Below, one piece after another: positions 37,006 to 45,200 of a stretch of 64,000 bases of DNA. The notes beneath the pieces are model-generated. The model did not search any database. It saw only the letters and a list, made by a program, of their open reading frames with translations, and was not told the origin of the DNA. The position numbers and the translations under genes were made by a program. Source of the DNA: Sphingopyxis witflariensis (GTDB lineage Bacteria; Pseudomonadota; Alphaproteobacteria; Sphingomonadales; Sphingomonadaceae); contig NZ_NISJ01000004.1 in the NCBI RefSeq assembly GCF_002205635.1, positions 186,001 through 250,000 of the forward strand, written 5' to 3'. Positions within the stretch are counted from its first letter, which is position 1. Each line of letters starts with the position of its first letter.

Positions 37006-37776
37006 CTATTGCGCGGCGGCGCGCTTGCGATCTTCCGCCTCGATGAAGGCGATAACGGCTTGGGAAACATCCTCCTCGATGCGAGCCATCAGTTCGGCTG
37101 ATGGCTCGCGGTTCGCCCACTGCCGTTCGAGTTCGTTCTTTTCCGGGGCCAGCCGCGCCATCTTGCGTCCGATCGGCGTCATCCCAAAACGCATGACGGC
37201 CTTTCGTTGCTCCGGCGTCAGTTCACGAAGCCCGGCAACCGCCGCCCGCCTTCGATCCTTGGCCATCGCCTCGCCGCTGACGTCGACGGTGTCCGACTCC
37301 TGCAGCTGATCGACAGCCTCCTTCGAAATGGACGCATAATCGAGATTCCCGGAAACCGATTGCAGCAGGGCCCGGCCGGTCGGCGAGCGCCAGAAGCTTA
37401 GAAGCTCACCGACTTCCGATGGCGTATAGTGCCGCGCAAAAAACGCGGCTGTCGTCTCGATATATTCGGGCATGATGCGCGTCAGCTCATCCATGATGAG
37501 CGGCCGCAGCGTTTCGACGAAAACCTTGTCGACCCCGGGATATTCCTCGCCGAGCGCCGCCATGGAAGGGTCGGCGGTAAAGGCATGCCCCGCCATGCCC
37601 GCCAGCATCTTGTTGACCTGCATTTCCAGCGTGGTCGCCGTATTGACGAGTTCAGCCAGTTCGCGCGCCGCGGGCATATGGGATTCGGTCGCCGTCTGCG
37701 CCTTCGCCTGCGCGGGCGTCGACATCGGCAATGCCATCAAAATGACCGACAATCCGGCCGAAACCAACGCGCGCAT
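37006..37776 (-). CDS. secreted DUF2059 domain protein
   Basis: About 256 residues with a signal peptide ending near ALPMSTPAQA. The C-terminal half contains the DUF2059 pattern IMDELTRIMPEYIETTAAFFARHYTPSEVGELLSFWRSPTGRAL, here seen as ETTAAFFARHYTPSEV and LLSFWRSPTGRALLQ. The family is periplasmic with unknown function. GGGGGATGGG precedes the ATG at 37776. It converges with yfiB, 17 bases apart, and is divergent from galU. Confidence 0.8.
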   Translation of the reverse strand: MRALVSAGLSVILMALPMSTPAQAKAQTATESHMPAARELAELVNTATTLEMQVNKMLAGMAGHAFTADPSMAALGEEYPGVDKVFVETLRPLIMDELTRIMPEYIETTAAFFARHYTPSEVGELLSFWRSPTGRALLQSVSGNLDYASISKEAVDQLQESDTVDVSGEAMAKDRRRAAVAGLRELTPEQRKAVMRFGMTPIGRKMARLAPEKNELERQWANREPSAELMARIEEDVSQAVIAFIEAEDRKRAAAQ

Positions 37777-37909
37777 CCCATCCCCCAAAAAACGTCCCGC
37801 CTATCGCCGACGAGGCCCCCGCGCTCTGACTTGCCCATAAGGCGGTGCGACGCAACGACCTTTTCCGAATTCTTTCCTTGTCCCCGAAACGCCGCTAAGG
37901 CCCGTTCCC

Positions 37910-38773
37910 ATGAAACCGATCCGCAAAGCCGTCTTTCCCGTCGCCGGCCTTGGCACCCGCTTTCTCCCGGCGACCAAGGCGATCCCCAAGGAGATGCTGC
38001 CGATCGTCGATCGGCCGCTGATCCAATATGCGGTCGACGAAGCGCGCGAGGCCGGGATCGAGCAGATGATCTTCGTTACCGGACGCGGCAAGGGGGCGAT
38101 CGAGGATCATTTCGACATCGCGTTCGAGCTTGAAAAGACGATGTCGGAACGCGGCCGGGATATTTCGGTTCTCGAAGCGACGCGCCTTGGTCCCGGCAAT
38201 TGCGCCTATGTTCGCCAGCAGGAACCGATGGGGCTAGGCCACGCGATCTGGTGCGCGCGCGATATCGTTGGCGACGAACCCTTCGCCATCTTCCTGCCCG
38301 ACGAATTCATGCACGGCTCACCCGGCTGCATGAAGCAGATGGTCGACGCCTATCATCGGGTCGGCGGCAACCTCATCTCAGTGCTGGAAGTCCCGCACGC
38401 GCAGGTCTCAAGCTATGGCGTGATTGCGCCGGGCAAAACCGATGGCGTGCTGACCGAGGTTACAGGCCTCGTCGAAAAGCCCGCCGTCGCCGACGCCCCG
38501 TCAAACCTGATCATTTCGGGCCGCTATATCCTCCAGCCCGAGGTAATGCGTGTCCTCGAAAAACAGGAAAAAGGCGCGGGCGGCGAAATTCAGTTGACCG
38601 ACGCGATGGCGACAATGATCGGCAGCCAGCCGTTCCACGCCGTGACCTTCGACGGCGCGCGTTATGACTGCGGATCGAAGGCCGGATATATCCAGGCCAA
38701 TCTCGCGGTCGCGCTCGAACGGCCCGACATAGCCGACGAAGTCCGCGCGTTCGCAATCGACCTGCTCAAATAA
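37910..38773 (+). CDS. galU: UTP-glucose-1-phosphate uridylyltransferase
   Basis: GalU makes UDP-glucose, precursor for exopolysaccharide, LPS and glycan synthesis. The 287-residue protein has the N-terminal motif FPVAGLGTRFLPATKAIPKEM (GLGTRFLPATK at 13-23, KEMLPIVDRPLIQY after it), FVTGRGKGAIEDHFD, and later VEKPAVADAPSNLIISGRY and GGEIQLTDA. The length is normal for GalU. Its product is probably used by the envelope-glycan genes elsewhere in the window. Confidence 0.96.
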   Translation: MKPIRKAVFPVAGLGTRFLPATKAIPKEMLPIVDRPLIQYAVDEAREAGIEQMIFVTGRGKGAIEDHFDIAFELEKTMSERGRDISVLEATRLGPGNCAYVRQQEPMGLGHAIWCARDIVGDEPFAIFLPDEFMHGSPGCMKQMVDAYHRVGGNLISVLEVPHAQVSSYGVIAPGKTDGVLTEVTGLVEKPAVADAPSNLIISGRYILQPEVMRVLEKQEKGAGGEIQLTDAMATMIGSQPFHAVTFDGARYDCGSKAGYIQANLAVALERPDIADEVRAFAIDLLK

Positions 38774-38821
38774 GAAGACAGGCGCCGGCCGACAGTTTAC
38801 CGGCCGGCCGGCGCACTGACA

Positions 38822-39547
38822 TTAATCGCCCTTGATGTCGGGTTTGGCCACGCGATCGGCGCCGACCGTACGATACAGCCAGCCGCCGACAAGACCGCCG
38901 ACAAGCGGGGCCAGCCAGAACAGCCACAATTGCTGAAGCGCCAACCCACCGACGACCAGCGCCGGGCCGGTACTGCGCGCCGGATTGACCGAGGTGTTGG
39001 TCACCGGGATCGAGATCAGGTGAATCAGCGTCAGCGCGAGCCCGATGGCGATGGGGGCAAAACCCGCCGGTGCGCGTCCATCGGTCGATCCCATGATCAC
39101 CCACAGGAAGAAAGCGGTCAGCAGAATTTCGATCGTGACGCCAGCGATCAGATCATAGCCGCCAGGCGACCCTGCACCGACGCCATTGGCGGCAAGGCCA
39201 TTGGTCGCGAGATCATAGGCCGGGTTCCCGCTGGCGATATAGAAAAGCAGGAAAGCCGCCACGATAGCGCCCGCGACCTGCGCAACGACATAAAGCGGGA
39301 TGTCGCGCGCGTCGAAACGCCCGCCCGCCCACAATCCGACCGTGACGGCGGGATTGAGGTGACAGCCCGAGATATGGCCGATCGCATAGGCCATCGTCAC
39401 GACCGTCAGGCCGAACGCCAGCGCCACGCCCAAAAAGCCGATACCGAGTTCGGGAAAGCCCGCCGCCAGGACCGCGCTGCCGCAGCCGCCAAAGACAAGC
39501 CAGAATGTGCCGATAAACTCGGCCAGACCCTTTTGCATATTCGTCAT
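38822..39547 (-). CDS. aqpZ: aquaporin Z
   Basis: A 241-residue inner-membrane water channel of the MIP family with six membrane segments. Both NPA motifs are present, [11 protein letters not shown] near residue 63 and [11 protein letters not shown] near 187. The selectivity-filter arginine is NPAR, and the histidine in HLISIPV near 175 together with Phe in the N-terminal region fits the narrow water-specific type rather than a glycerol channel. GGAGGAGGG precedes the ATG. Confidence 0.93.
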   Translation of the reverse strand: MTNMQKGLAEFIGTFWLVFGGCGSAVLAAGFPELGIGFLGVALAFGLTVVTMAYAIGHISGCHLNPAVTVGLWAGGRFDARDIPLYVVAQVAGAIVAAFLLFYIASGNPAYDLATNGLAANGVGAGSPGGYDLIAGVTIEILLTAFFLWVIMGSTDGRAPAGFAPIAIGLALTLIHLISIPVTNTSVNPARSTGPALVVGGLALQQLWLFWLAPLVGGLVGGWLYRTVGADRVAKPDIKGD

Positions 39548-39645
39548 ATGACCCTCCTCCCCGCTGGCGGCCATGCGCCGCCGGCGCAGGCGGCATCCTA
39601 TCAGGGCGATACGGCGCGGCAAGTGCCTGCGGACACGCCGCAAAA

Positions 39646-40932
39646 TCAGGCCGCGGCCACCGCTTCGACGAAATGCCGCGCGCGCTGGTGCAGCGACTGC
39701 GCCGCCTGCGTCAGCGCCGCGGACAATTGCCCCAGCATCGTCGCGCCATCGCCGACCGCCCCAGCGCCCCGGCCGATTTCCTGGACCCGGCTGTCGATTT
39801 CGCGGCCGGCCGACACCGCCTGTTCGACATAGCTGGCGATCATCAGGGTCGTCGCGCTCTGCCCGTCGACGGCACGGTCGATCGCGTCGGAGAAACCATT
39901 GTTCGCATCGATCGCCTTTTCGACATCGACGACACCCGCCGTCACCTGGCCGACGATATCGCGAATATGGTCGACATATTGGGTGATGTCGCCCGCCGCC
40001 GACCGTGTCTGGTTGGCGAGCGCTTTCACCTCCGACGCGACGACGGCAAAGCCGCGGCCCGCATCGCCCGCACGCGCGGCCTCGATCCCCGCGTTGAGCG
40101 CAAGCATATTGGTGCGGCTCGCCATGTCGATGATCAGCGCCAGCATCTGTTCGATCGACTGGCTGGCGGCCTGCAGCGCCACAGCCCGCTCGCCGGCCTC
40201 TTTGACCTTCCGCTGCGCATCCTGCCGGACCGCACGCGCCCGTGACCCATCTTCGACAATTTTCGCCATCGTCATCGCCAGCGCATGGCCGCGATCGCCC
40301 AGTTCACGCAGCCCCGCCAAAGTCTGTGCCGATGCCCCCGCGACCGTCACCGCATCGCCCCCTGTTCGCTGGGCGCGATCGGACAATCGCTGCGCCACCA
40401 CCTCGACCTGGCCCGCCATGTCGGAAAGCGTCGCCGAAAGCCCGGCGATATCCTGTTGAAAACGGCGCCCCGCATCATCGACCGCGGCCGCACGCGCTAT
40501 GCGCTCCTGTGCGATCTCGACTTCGCGCAGCATTGCCAGTCGGGCGAGTTGACCGCTGTCGAGCGTCTCGGCGAATCGCCCATTCTTCACCAGCACAAGG
40601 CTGTCATGGCCCTGCGACCGCGACATGATGCGAAGCAGATCGGCCGTGGACTGCGCCAGATCGGCGGTCACGCATGGCTCGATCATGGTGGCGATCGACC
40701 CGCCGATCGAGGGATTTTGCATCAGCGAAAACCAATAGGGGCAGAAGAGAAGTTCGCGTACCCTTTGTTCGCGAATGATGCCGACCGGCGCGCCCGCCGG
40801 ATCGAGCACGGCAAGTACGCGCAATTGCGGGTCGCCGCGAAACAGGTCGATCACCTGCGACAGATGGGCGTCCTTCCCGATCGCTGCCGCATGGCCGGCC
40901 GACGGGGCAAAGGCGATGTTTTTGGAGGTCAT
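39646..40932 (-). CDS. soluble methyl-accepting chemotaxis protein with CBS-like sensor
   Basis: A 428-residue protein without membrane segments. Residues about 20-140 look like a pair of CBS domains ([18 protein letters not shown] and [16 protein letters not shown]). The C-terminal half is an MCP signalling domain with the hairpin tip [37 protein letters not shown] (key part [16 protein letters not shown]). It would sense a cytoplasmic nucleotide-like signal and act on CheA/CheW, none of which is in the window. The C-terminus has no CheR-docking motif. Confidence 0.9.
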   Translation of the reverse strand: MTSKNIAFAPSAGHAAAIGKDAHLSQVIDLFRGDPQLRVLAVLDPAGAPVGIIREQRVRELLFCPYWFSLMQNPSIGGSIATMIEPCVTADLAQSTADLLRIMSRSQGHDSLVLVKNGRFAETLDSGQLARLAMLREVEIAQERIARAAAVDDAGRRFQQDIAGLSATLSDMAGQVEVVAQRLSDRAQRTGGDAVTVAGASAQTLAGLRELGDRGHALAMTMAKIVEDGSRARAVRQDAQRKVKEAGERAVALQAASQSIEQMLALIIDMASRTNMLALNAGIEAARAGDAGRGFAVVASEVKALANQTRSAAGDITQYVDHIRDIVGQVTAGVVDVEKAIDANNGFSDAIDRAVDGQSATTLMIASYVEQAVSAGREIDSRVQEIGRGAGAVGDGATMLGQLSAALTQAAQSLHQRARHFVEAVAAA

Positions 40933-40987
40933 CGGTCACTCTTCATACTTTGGTCCTTCTTCGGCGCCGGGACCTACGCGATGTTGG

Positions 40988-41006
40988 TAAACGCGACTTT
41001 AACCAT
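40988..41006. promoter_or_regulatory. CtrA-like box
   Basis: TAAA-CGCGACT-TTAACCAT matches the TTAA-N7-TTAA CtrA pattern at seven of eight core bases and includes the extended half TTAACCAT. It lies in the gap between the divergent chemoreceptor and lipoprotein genes. Confidence 0.35.
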
Positions 41007-41115
41007 TTATTTCAGTGATATGACAGATTGCCGCAAGAAGAGGGCGCCTGTCGCAATCATCTGTTCAGATCGGGGCGGTTATGCGATGAAGCGCCAGTCG
41101 CCGGGAGATTGAAAT

Positions 41116-41421
41116 ATGCGCGCCATGATTATCGCAATATTGGCAGCGCCGCTGCTCACCGGTTGCTTCAGCGCCGTAAAGACCGTCGTCACCGCGCCGG
41201 TAAAGGCCGTCGGGCAGGTCGCCGACTGGACGACCACCAGCCAGGACGAAGCCGACCGCAACCGCGGCCGCGAGATGCGCAAGCGCGAAGAACAGGTCGG
41301 CAAATTGTCGCGTCAGCGCGACAAGGCGGCGGGAAAATGCCAGCGCGGTGATGCCGAGCAGTGCCAGCGCGCCGAGGTGCTGGAGCATGAGATCGAAGCC
41401 GCAATGGCGGCGCCGAATTAA
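41116..41421 (+). CDS. small lipoprotein
   Basis: A 101-residue protein with a signal peptide and lipobox LLTGC (Cys near residue 17). The mature part has a hydrophobic-alternating segment (VTAPVKAVGQVADWT), followed by a charged helical stretch with two Cys residues (GKCQRGDAEQCQRAEVLE). It resembles small lipoproteins common in sphingomonads; the function is unknown. The stop lies 4 bases from the converging repressor gene. Confidence 0.75.
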   Translation: MRAMIIAILAAPLLTGCFSAVKTVVTAPVKAVGQVADWTTTSQDEADRNRGREMRKREEQVGKLSRQRDKAAGKCQRGDAEQCQRAEVLEHEIEAAMAAPN

Positions 41422-41424
41422 ATC

Positions 41425-42093
41425 CTAGCGCACGCGCCGACCGGTCCACACGACTCGGCCGACAAGCTGAACCGCCGCCATCGGCAGATCATCCCAGCTT
41501 TTATAATGGGCATTGTCGCTGATCACCGAGACGCGGCCCGGTCCCGGCGCGCGCGCGACGCGCTTCACCATCAGCACATCGTCCATGCGCAGCACATAAA
41601 TGCCATCGCGCAGCCGCGCCGCCGCATCGCCGCCATCGACCATGATGTCATCGCCATCGTTCAGCGTCGGCGCCATCGAATCGCCCTCGACCCGGATGAT
41701 GCTGAGCGCGCGCGGGTCGGCGCCCAGCCCGCGCAGCCATTTGGGGTCGAACGCGACCTCGCCTTCGACCGCCTCGCCGTCGATGCTCGCCCCCGGCCCC
41801 GCCGAGGCTCCGATCGCAAGCTTGGGCACCAATATCATGCCGGGACCGCGCGACCGCGCCGGCGTCGCGACTCGTTGCACCGGGCCGCCCAGCATCGCTT
41901 CGGACACGCCCAGATAGGCGGCAATGCGCGCGCGATCCTGTTCAGCCAGCCGCCGCGGCGATCCGCGCTTGATATATTGCTGGATATAGGCGGGATTGCG
42001 CCCGATCTTCGCCGACAGATGGGCATAATCGATGCCCTTGTCCTGAAGCAGGCGATCAAGCGCCGCGCGCGGGTCCTGAAAATTATCGGGCAA
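41425..42093 (-). CDS. S24/LexA-type repressor (XRE helix-turn-helix plus peptidase S24)
   Basis: About 222 residues. The N-terminal helix-turn-helix spans about residues 14-65 (GIDYAHLSAKIGRNPAYIQQYIKRG). The C-terminal S24 domain has the nucleophile Ser in VEGDSMAPTLNDGD near 144 and the lysine in VLMVKRV near 180, so RecA-stimulated self-cleavage is possible; an Ala-Gly bond in IGASAGPGA before the domain is a candidate site. The TTG at 42093 is used because AAGGA lies six bases before it; no ATG is in frame. It faces two small genes across an operator-like array. Confidence 0.85.
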   Translation of the reverse strand: MPDNFQDPRAALDRLLQDKGIDYAHLSAKIGRNPAYIQQYIKRGSPRRLAEQDRARIAAYLGVSEAMLGGPVQRVATPARSRGPGMILVPKLAIGASAGPGASIDGEAVEGEVAFDPKWLRGLGADPRALSIIRVEGDSMAPTLNDGDDIMVDGGDAAARLRDGIYVLRMDDVLMVKRVARAPGPGRVSVISDNAHYKSWDDLPMAAVQLVGRVVWTGRRVR

Positions 42094-42124
42094 AGGGCGG
42101 TCCTTTCCATTTCTTACTAGCAAG

Positions 42125-42178
42125 AGGATTTTTCCTAGACAAGTAGGAAATCATGTCTTCTGATAGGAAATATCCTAT
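42125..42178. promoter_or_regulatory. triple operator-like array
   Basis: AGGA occurs at 42125, 42145 and 42165, exactly 20 bases apart. The first and third are dyads AGGA-N4-TCCT (AGGATTTTTCCT; and ATAGGA-AATA-TCCTAT at 42163-42178). The middle is a half-site TAGGAAATC. The spacing equals two helical turns and lies between the repressor and the divergent small genes. A further palindrome GGGCGA-G-TCGCCC is at 42180-42192. Confidence 0.65.
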
Positions 42179-42219
42179 TGGGCGAGTCGCCCGATCACAT
42201 GTCGGATGGGGAGAAGAAA

Positions 42220-42480
42220 ATGGAACGCAGCCTGCTGCAACGGATCGAGGCTTTCCTGAAAGAATCGGCGATGCCGCCCAGCGTCTTCGGCCGCGCCGCA
42301 GTATCCGATCCGCGGCTGGTCGCCGATTTGCGGGGCGGCCGCGAACCCGGTCGTCGCCTGATCTGTCGTGCGGAACATTTCATGAACACATGGCGTGCCG
42401 AGCAGCGCGCCGGGCGCGCCGAACCCTTGGGCGACCGCCGCGCACGCGCGGCGCGGAACGCGATGGGAGTCGGCGCATGA
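42220..42480 (+). CDS. small putative DNA-binding protein opposite the repressor
   Basis: An 86-residue basic protein. IEAFLKESAMPPSVFGRAAVSDPRLVADLRGGREP reads like a short helix-turn-helix domain of the kind found in Cro-like or transcription-factor fragments (key parts MPPSVFGRAAVSDPRLV). The rest is Arg/Ala-rich. A GGGGAG site supports the ATG at 42220; an ATG seven codons earlier lacks one. It starts 127 bases from the repressor gene across the triple operator-like array, so it may be under the repressor, in a CI/Cro-like arrangement. Its stop overlaps the next start (ATGA). Confidence 0.6.
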   Translation: MERSLLQRIEAFLKESAMPPSVFGRAAVSDPRLVADLRGGREPGRRLICRAEHFMNTWRAEQRAGRAEPLGDRRARAARNAMGVGA

Positions 42481-42800
42481 TGCGCTGGTCGCCTGCGCCG
42501 CCGCCACGCCCCGGATGCCAGCACCGACGCCTCCGCCGCCTGCTCGCGCGCGAGCTTCCGCACGGGCTGTCGCTGGGAATATCGACGCTGCGTCCGTGGG
42601 CGAGTGCCAATTTCGTCGGTGCGCGCCATCTGTTCGACTGTGCCTATGCGGTTGGCGAGGCAGCGGCGCTGCGCAGCGCGCTGCAGGATCGGCTCAGCAG
42701 GACCCAATGGGCCCTGCCGGGGCATATCGTCGCCGATGTTGCGGTCGAGGCCGGCGAACCCGGACTGCTGCGAATCGAAATGCTGACCGTGGAGGATTAA
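42477..42800 (+). CDS. hypothetical protein coupled to the small DNA-binding gene
   Basis: A 107-residue protein that I do not recognise. The N-terminus is Pro/Arg-rich (SPAPPPRPGCQHRRLRRLL). The middle holds LRPWASANFVGARHLFDCAY and the C-terminus AVEAGEPGLLRIEMLTVED. It starts on ATGA with the preceding gene, so it is probably translated from the same transcript. The small size and location next to a phage-like repressor suggest an accessory module. The following gene converges on it, 7 bases away. Confidence 0.6.
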   Translation: MMRWSPAPPPRPGCQHRRLRRLLARELPHGLSLGISTLRPWASANFVGARHLFDCAYAVGEAAALRSALQDRLSRTQWALPGHIVADVAVEAGEPGLLRIEMLTVED

Positions 42801-42807
42801 GCGGCGG

Positions 42808-43665
42808 TCAGCCCGCGGCGTGGCGAGTCATGCGTTGCAACGTGCCCAGCGCCGCCTCGAGCGCGAAATCGACCTGGGTGACGTTCGGTGCAGTGATCGG
42901 TGCATCGGGCACCGCAATGGCGGCCGGGGCAGCTGCGACAGGCTCGGCTTCGCGGCGGCGCGCCAGCCCCGCCTCGAGCCGAGCGACCAGTGCGCTCAGG
43001 CTGTTGTCGACGGGCTCAGGCGTCACCGCCGCGGACGCCGTCGCCATTTCGGCGGGCTGCAACCAGGGCTCGTCGCCCGTCGGGGCGGGCTCGGCGGGAG
43101 CAAGATCGGCCAGCATCAATTCGTCGCCATAGTCATATTCGTCCGTCGCCGGGTCGGCGAAAGCGATGTCGACGTCATCATAGGCCTCATTGGCGAGGGG
43201 CATGATCAATGGTCCCAGCCCTTCGGCGGGCAGGTCGCGTCCGGCGCGAATCGGCGGGCGCGGCGGATCGTCGGGGTGCAAATCGGCACGACGGCGCGGC
43301 AGGGCGTCGTCATAAGCCGCTTCGCGCTCGTCCCGGCGGCGCTTGTGGCGACGCAGCGCCGAAAATCCGTTTTCCTCAGGCTTCGCGACAAGCAGCGCGA
43401 CGATGCCAGCGATCAGTGCGGCGATAGCGGCCATACCGAGCGCCAGCGCGAGCCGGCCGCCATTGCCGATCGGCTGGACGAAAAGGTCCGACAGTCGGTC
43501 GAGGTACAGATTCCAGCTGATCCCGGCGACCCAGGAAAAGGGCATCACCGCAGCGAACAAAAAGGTCAGCGCCGCAGCGCCAATCACTGCGGGCATGGCC
43601 GGGCGCAGGCTGCGCAGCAGCGTCTTCCACATCGGTGTATCGGAGTTTTCGCTGGCGTATTCCAT
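42808..43665 (-). CDS. hypothetical membrane protein with acidic cytoplasmic tail
   Basis: A 285-residue protein. Two hydrophobic segments lie near residues 20-50 (MPAVIGAAALTFLFAAVMPFSWV) and 73-93 (LALALGMAAIAALIAGIVALLVA). After a basic cluster (RRHKRRRDERE) comes a long Pro/Glu/Asp-rich disordered region, with a helical end (VDFALEAALGTLQRMTRHAAG). No known domain is visible. It is upstream of neither regulator nor enzyme; the next minus-strand gene behind it is the glycosyltransferase, 48 bases away, so they may be one transcript. Confidence 0.6.
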   Translation of the reverse strand: MEYASENSDTPMWKTLLRSLRPAMPAVIGAAALTFLFAAVMPFSWVAGISWNLYLDRLSDLFVQPIGNGGRLALALGMAAIAALIAGIVALLVAKPEENGFSALRRHKRRRDEREAAYDDALPRRRADLHPDDPPRPPIRAGRDLPAEGLGPLIMPLANEAYDDVDIAFADPATDEYDYGDELMLADLAPAEPAPTGDEPWLQPAEMATASAAVTPEPVDNSLSALVARLEAGLARRREAEPVAAAPAAIAVPDAPITAPNVTQVDFALEAALGTLQRMTRHAAG

Positions 43666-43713
43666 ATCGTTCCAAATCCGTCGGCGCCGCAGCGGCGCCT
43701 TGCTTCGATCGCG

Positions 43714-44925
43714 TCAGGCCACAGAGCGGCGCAGCAATTGCTGGTAAACCGGCTCGTAACGGTAAATGTTTGATGACCAGTTACGATCAGCCTCGACAAA
43801 AATCCGTGCAGTGCGGCGGCGCGCATCCCACATGTCGCGATCAGCCAGCAGTGCCGCCAATGTCGCCGCGATCGCCGCCGGATCGTCAGGCGCGAACAGG
43901 CTGCCCGTGACGCCATCCTCGATCAATTCGCGGTGTCCGCCGACGTCGGACGCCGCGACCAGCTTGCCCTGCGCCATTGCCTCCAACGGCTTGAGCGGGG
44001 TGACAAGATCTGTCAGCCGCATCTTTTTTCGCGGATAAGCAAGGATATCGATCAGCGAATAATAGCGCTCGACCTGATCATGCGGCACCCGCCCGACGAA
44101 ATGGATATGCCGTGCAACCGGCGACGACGCCGCCCGCTGCTTCAGCGCCGCCTCCATCGGCCCGCCGCCGACGAGCAGCAACTGCGCCGCCGGCTGTGCC
44201 GCGACCAGCGCGGGCATGGCGGCGATCAGATCGTCGATCCCCTCATAGTCATAGAAACTGCCGATATAGCCGATCATCGCGTCGTCGGGCGCAAGCCCCA
44301 GCGTTTCGGCAAGCGCATCGTCGCGCGGGGTCGGATCGCCGAACAGCTCAAGGTCGACGCCGTTCGGCGACACGGTGATTTTCGCCGGATCGATGCCGCG
44401 CGCGATCAAATCACCGCGCAGCCCCTCGCAAACCACCGCAACCGCATCGGCCGACTTCACCGCCCGCGTCTCCAGCCAACGCGTCAGATGATAGCGCACG
44501 CTGCGCTCGGTCCCGGTGCCGTTGCCAACCGCCGCATCCTCCCAGAATGCGCGGATTTCATAAATCACCGGAATGCCGAGCCGCTTGCCAACGCGTAGCG
44601 ACGCCATGGCGTCAAGCACCGGCGAATGGGCGTGAAGTATGTCGGGCCGCCACTCTTGGACAAGCGCCTCGATCCGGTCCGCAAAGGCGCCAATCTCGCG
44701 CCACTCGCGAATCGGCGCGCGCGCGGGCGCGATCGGCGGAGTGCGATAAAAGGTCAGCCCGTCGACCGTCTCGCCATCCGGTCCGGGATTGGGGTGGCGC
44801 ACCCCGGTGACGCCCGCGACCTCCCACCCTTTCGCCACCTGCGCCTTCATCAGCGCGCGCGTGCGAAACGTATAGCCGCTGTGCGCGGGCAGACTATGGT
44901 CGAGAACATGTAAAATGCGTGTCAT
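43714..44925 (-). CDS. exosortase-A-associated glycosyltransferase (GT4-like)
   Basis: A 403-residue GT-B glycosyltransferase. The N-terminal ILHVLDHSLPAHSGYTFRTR and HRELIEDGVTGSLFAPDDP near residue 345 are hallmarks of the PEP-CTERM/exosortase A system-associated group (TIGR04063-type), with VSPNGVDLELF and YIGSFYDYEGIDDLI in the C-terminal nucleotide-sugar domain. It probably transfers a sugar to the exopolysaccharide. It is divergent from the O-ligase gene; together they suggest a piece of the XrtA locus. Confidence 0.85.
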   Translation of the reverse strand: MTRILHVLDHSLPAHSGYTFRTRALMKAQVAKGWEVAGVTGVRHPNPGPDGETVDGLTFYRTPPIAPARAPIREWREIGAFADRIEALVQEWRPDILHAHSPVLDAMASLRVGKRLGIPVIYEIRAFWEDAAVGNGTGTERSVRYHLTRWLETRAVKSADAVAVVCEGLRGDLIARGIDPAKITVSPNGVDLELFGDPTPRDDALAETLGLAPDDAMIGYIGSFYDYEGIDDLIAAMPALVAAQPAAQLLLVGGGPMEAALKQRAASSPVARHIHFVGRVPHDQVERYYSLIDILAYPRKKMRLTDLVTPLKPLEAMAQGKLVAASDVGGHRELIEDGVTGSLFAPDDPAAIAATLAALLADRDMWDARRRTARIFVEADRNWSSNIYRYEPVYQQLLRRSVA

Positions 44926-45035
44926 GGGCTAGCCGCCCTGACATAGAAGGCTTAACGCCGCGTCAACCCCATTCGCTTAAAGCCGTTGCGGCGATCGTTG
45001 AGTTCGCAAGAGAAAGCAAGGCGTTACCGGAACCG

Positions 45036-45200
45036 ATGGTCGACAATCTTTCCATTGCCCTGACTCATGTGCTGATGGCGATTGCGCTCTGGCGCCTGCT
45101 CCACCGCGACGATCTCGACCATGAGGTCAGCCCGCGCCAGCTGTGGCAGCAGCGCCGCGACGCCGAAATGACGAACAGGGACACGCCCCCCGATGCGTGA
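45036..45200 (+). CDS. small single-pass membrane protein before the O-ligase
   Basis: A 54-residue protein: a hydrophobic segment SIALTHVLMAIALWRLL near residues 5-21, then a charged tail (HRDDLDHEVSPRQLWQQRRDAE). No family known to me. Its 3' end overlaps the O-ligase start by 8 bases, suggesting coupled expression. The weak ribosome-binding site is the main doubt. Confidence 0.5.
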   Translation: MVDNLSIALTHVLMAIALWRLLHRDDLDHEVSPRQLWQQRRDAEMTNRDTPPDA

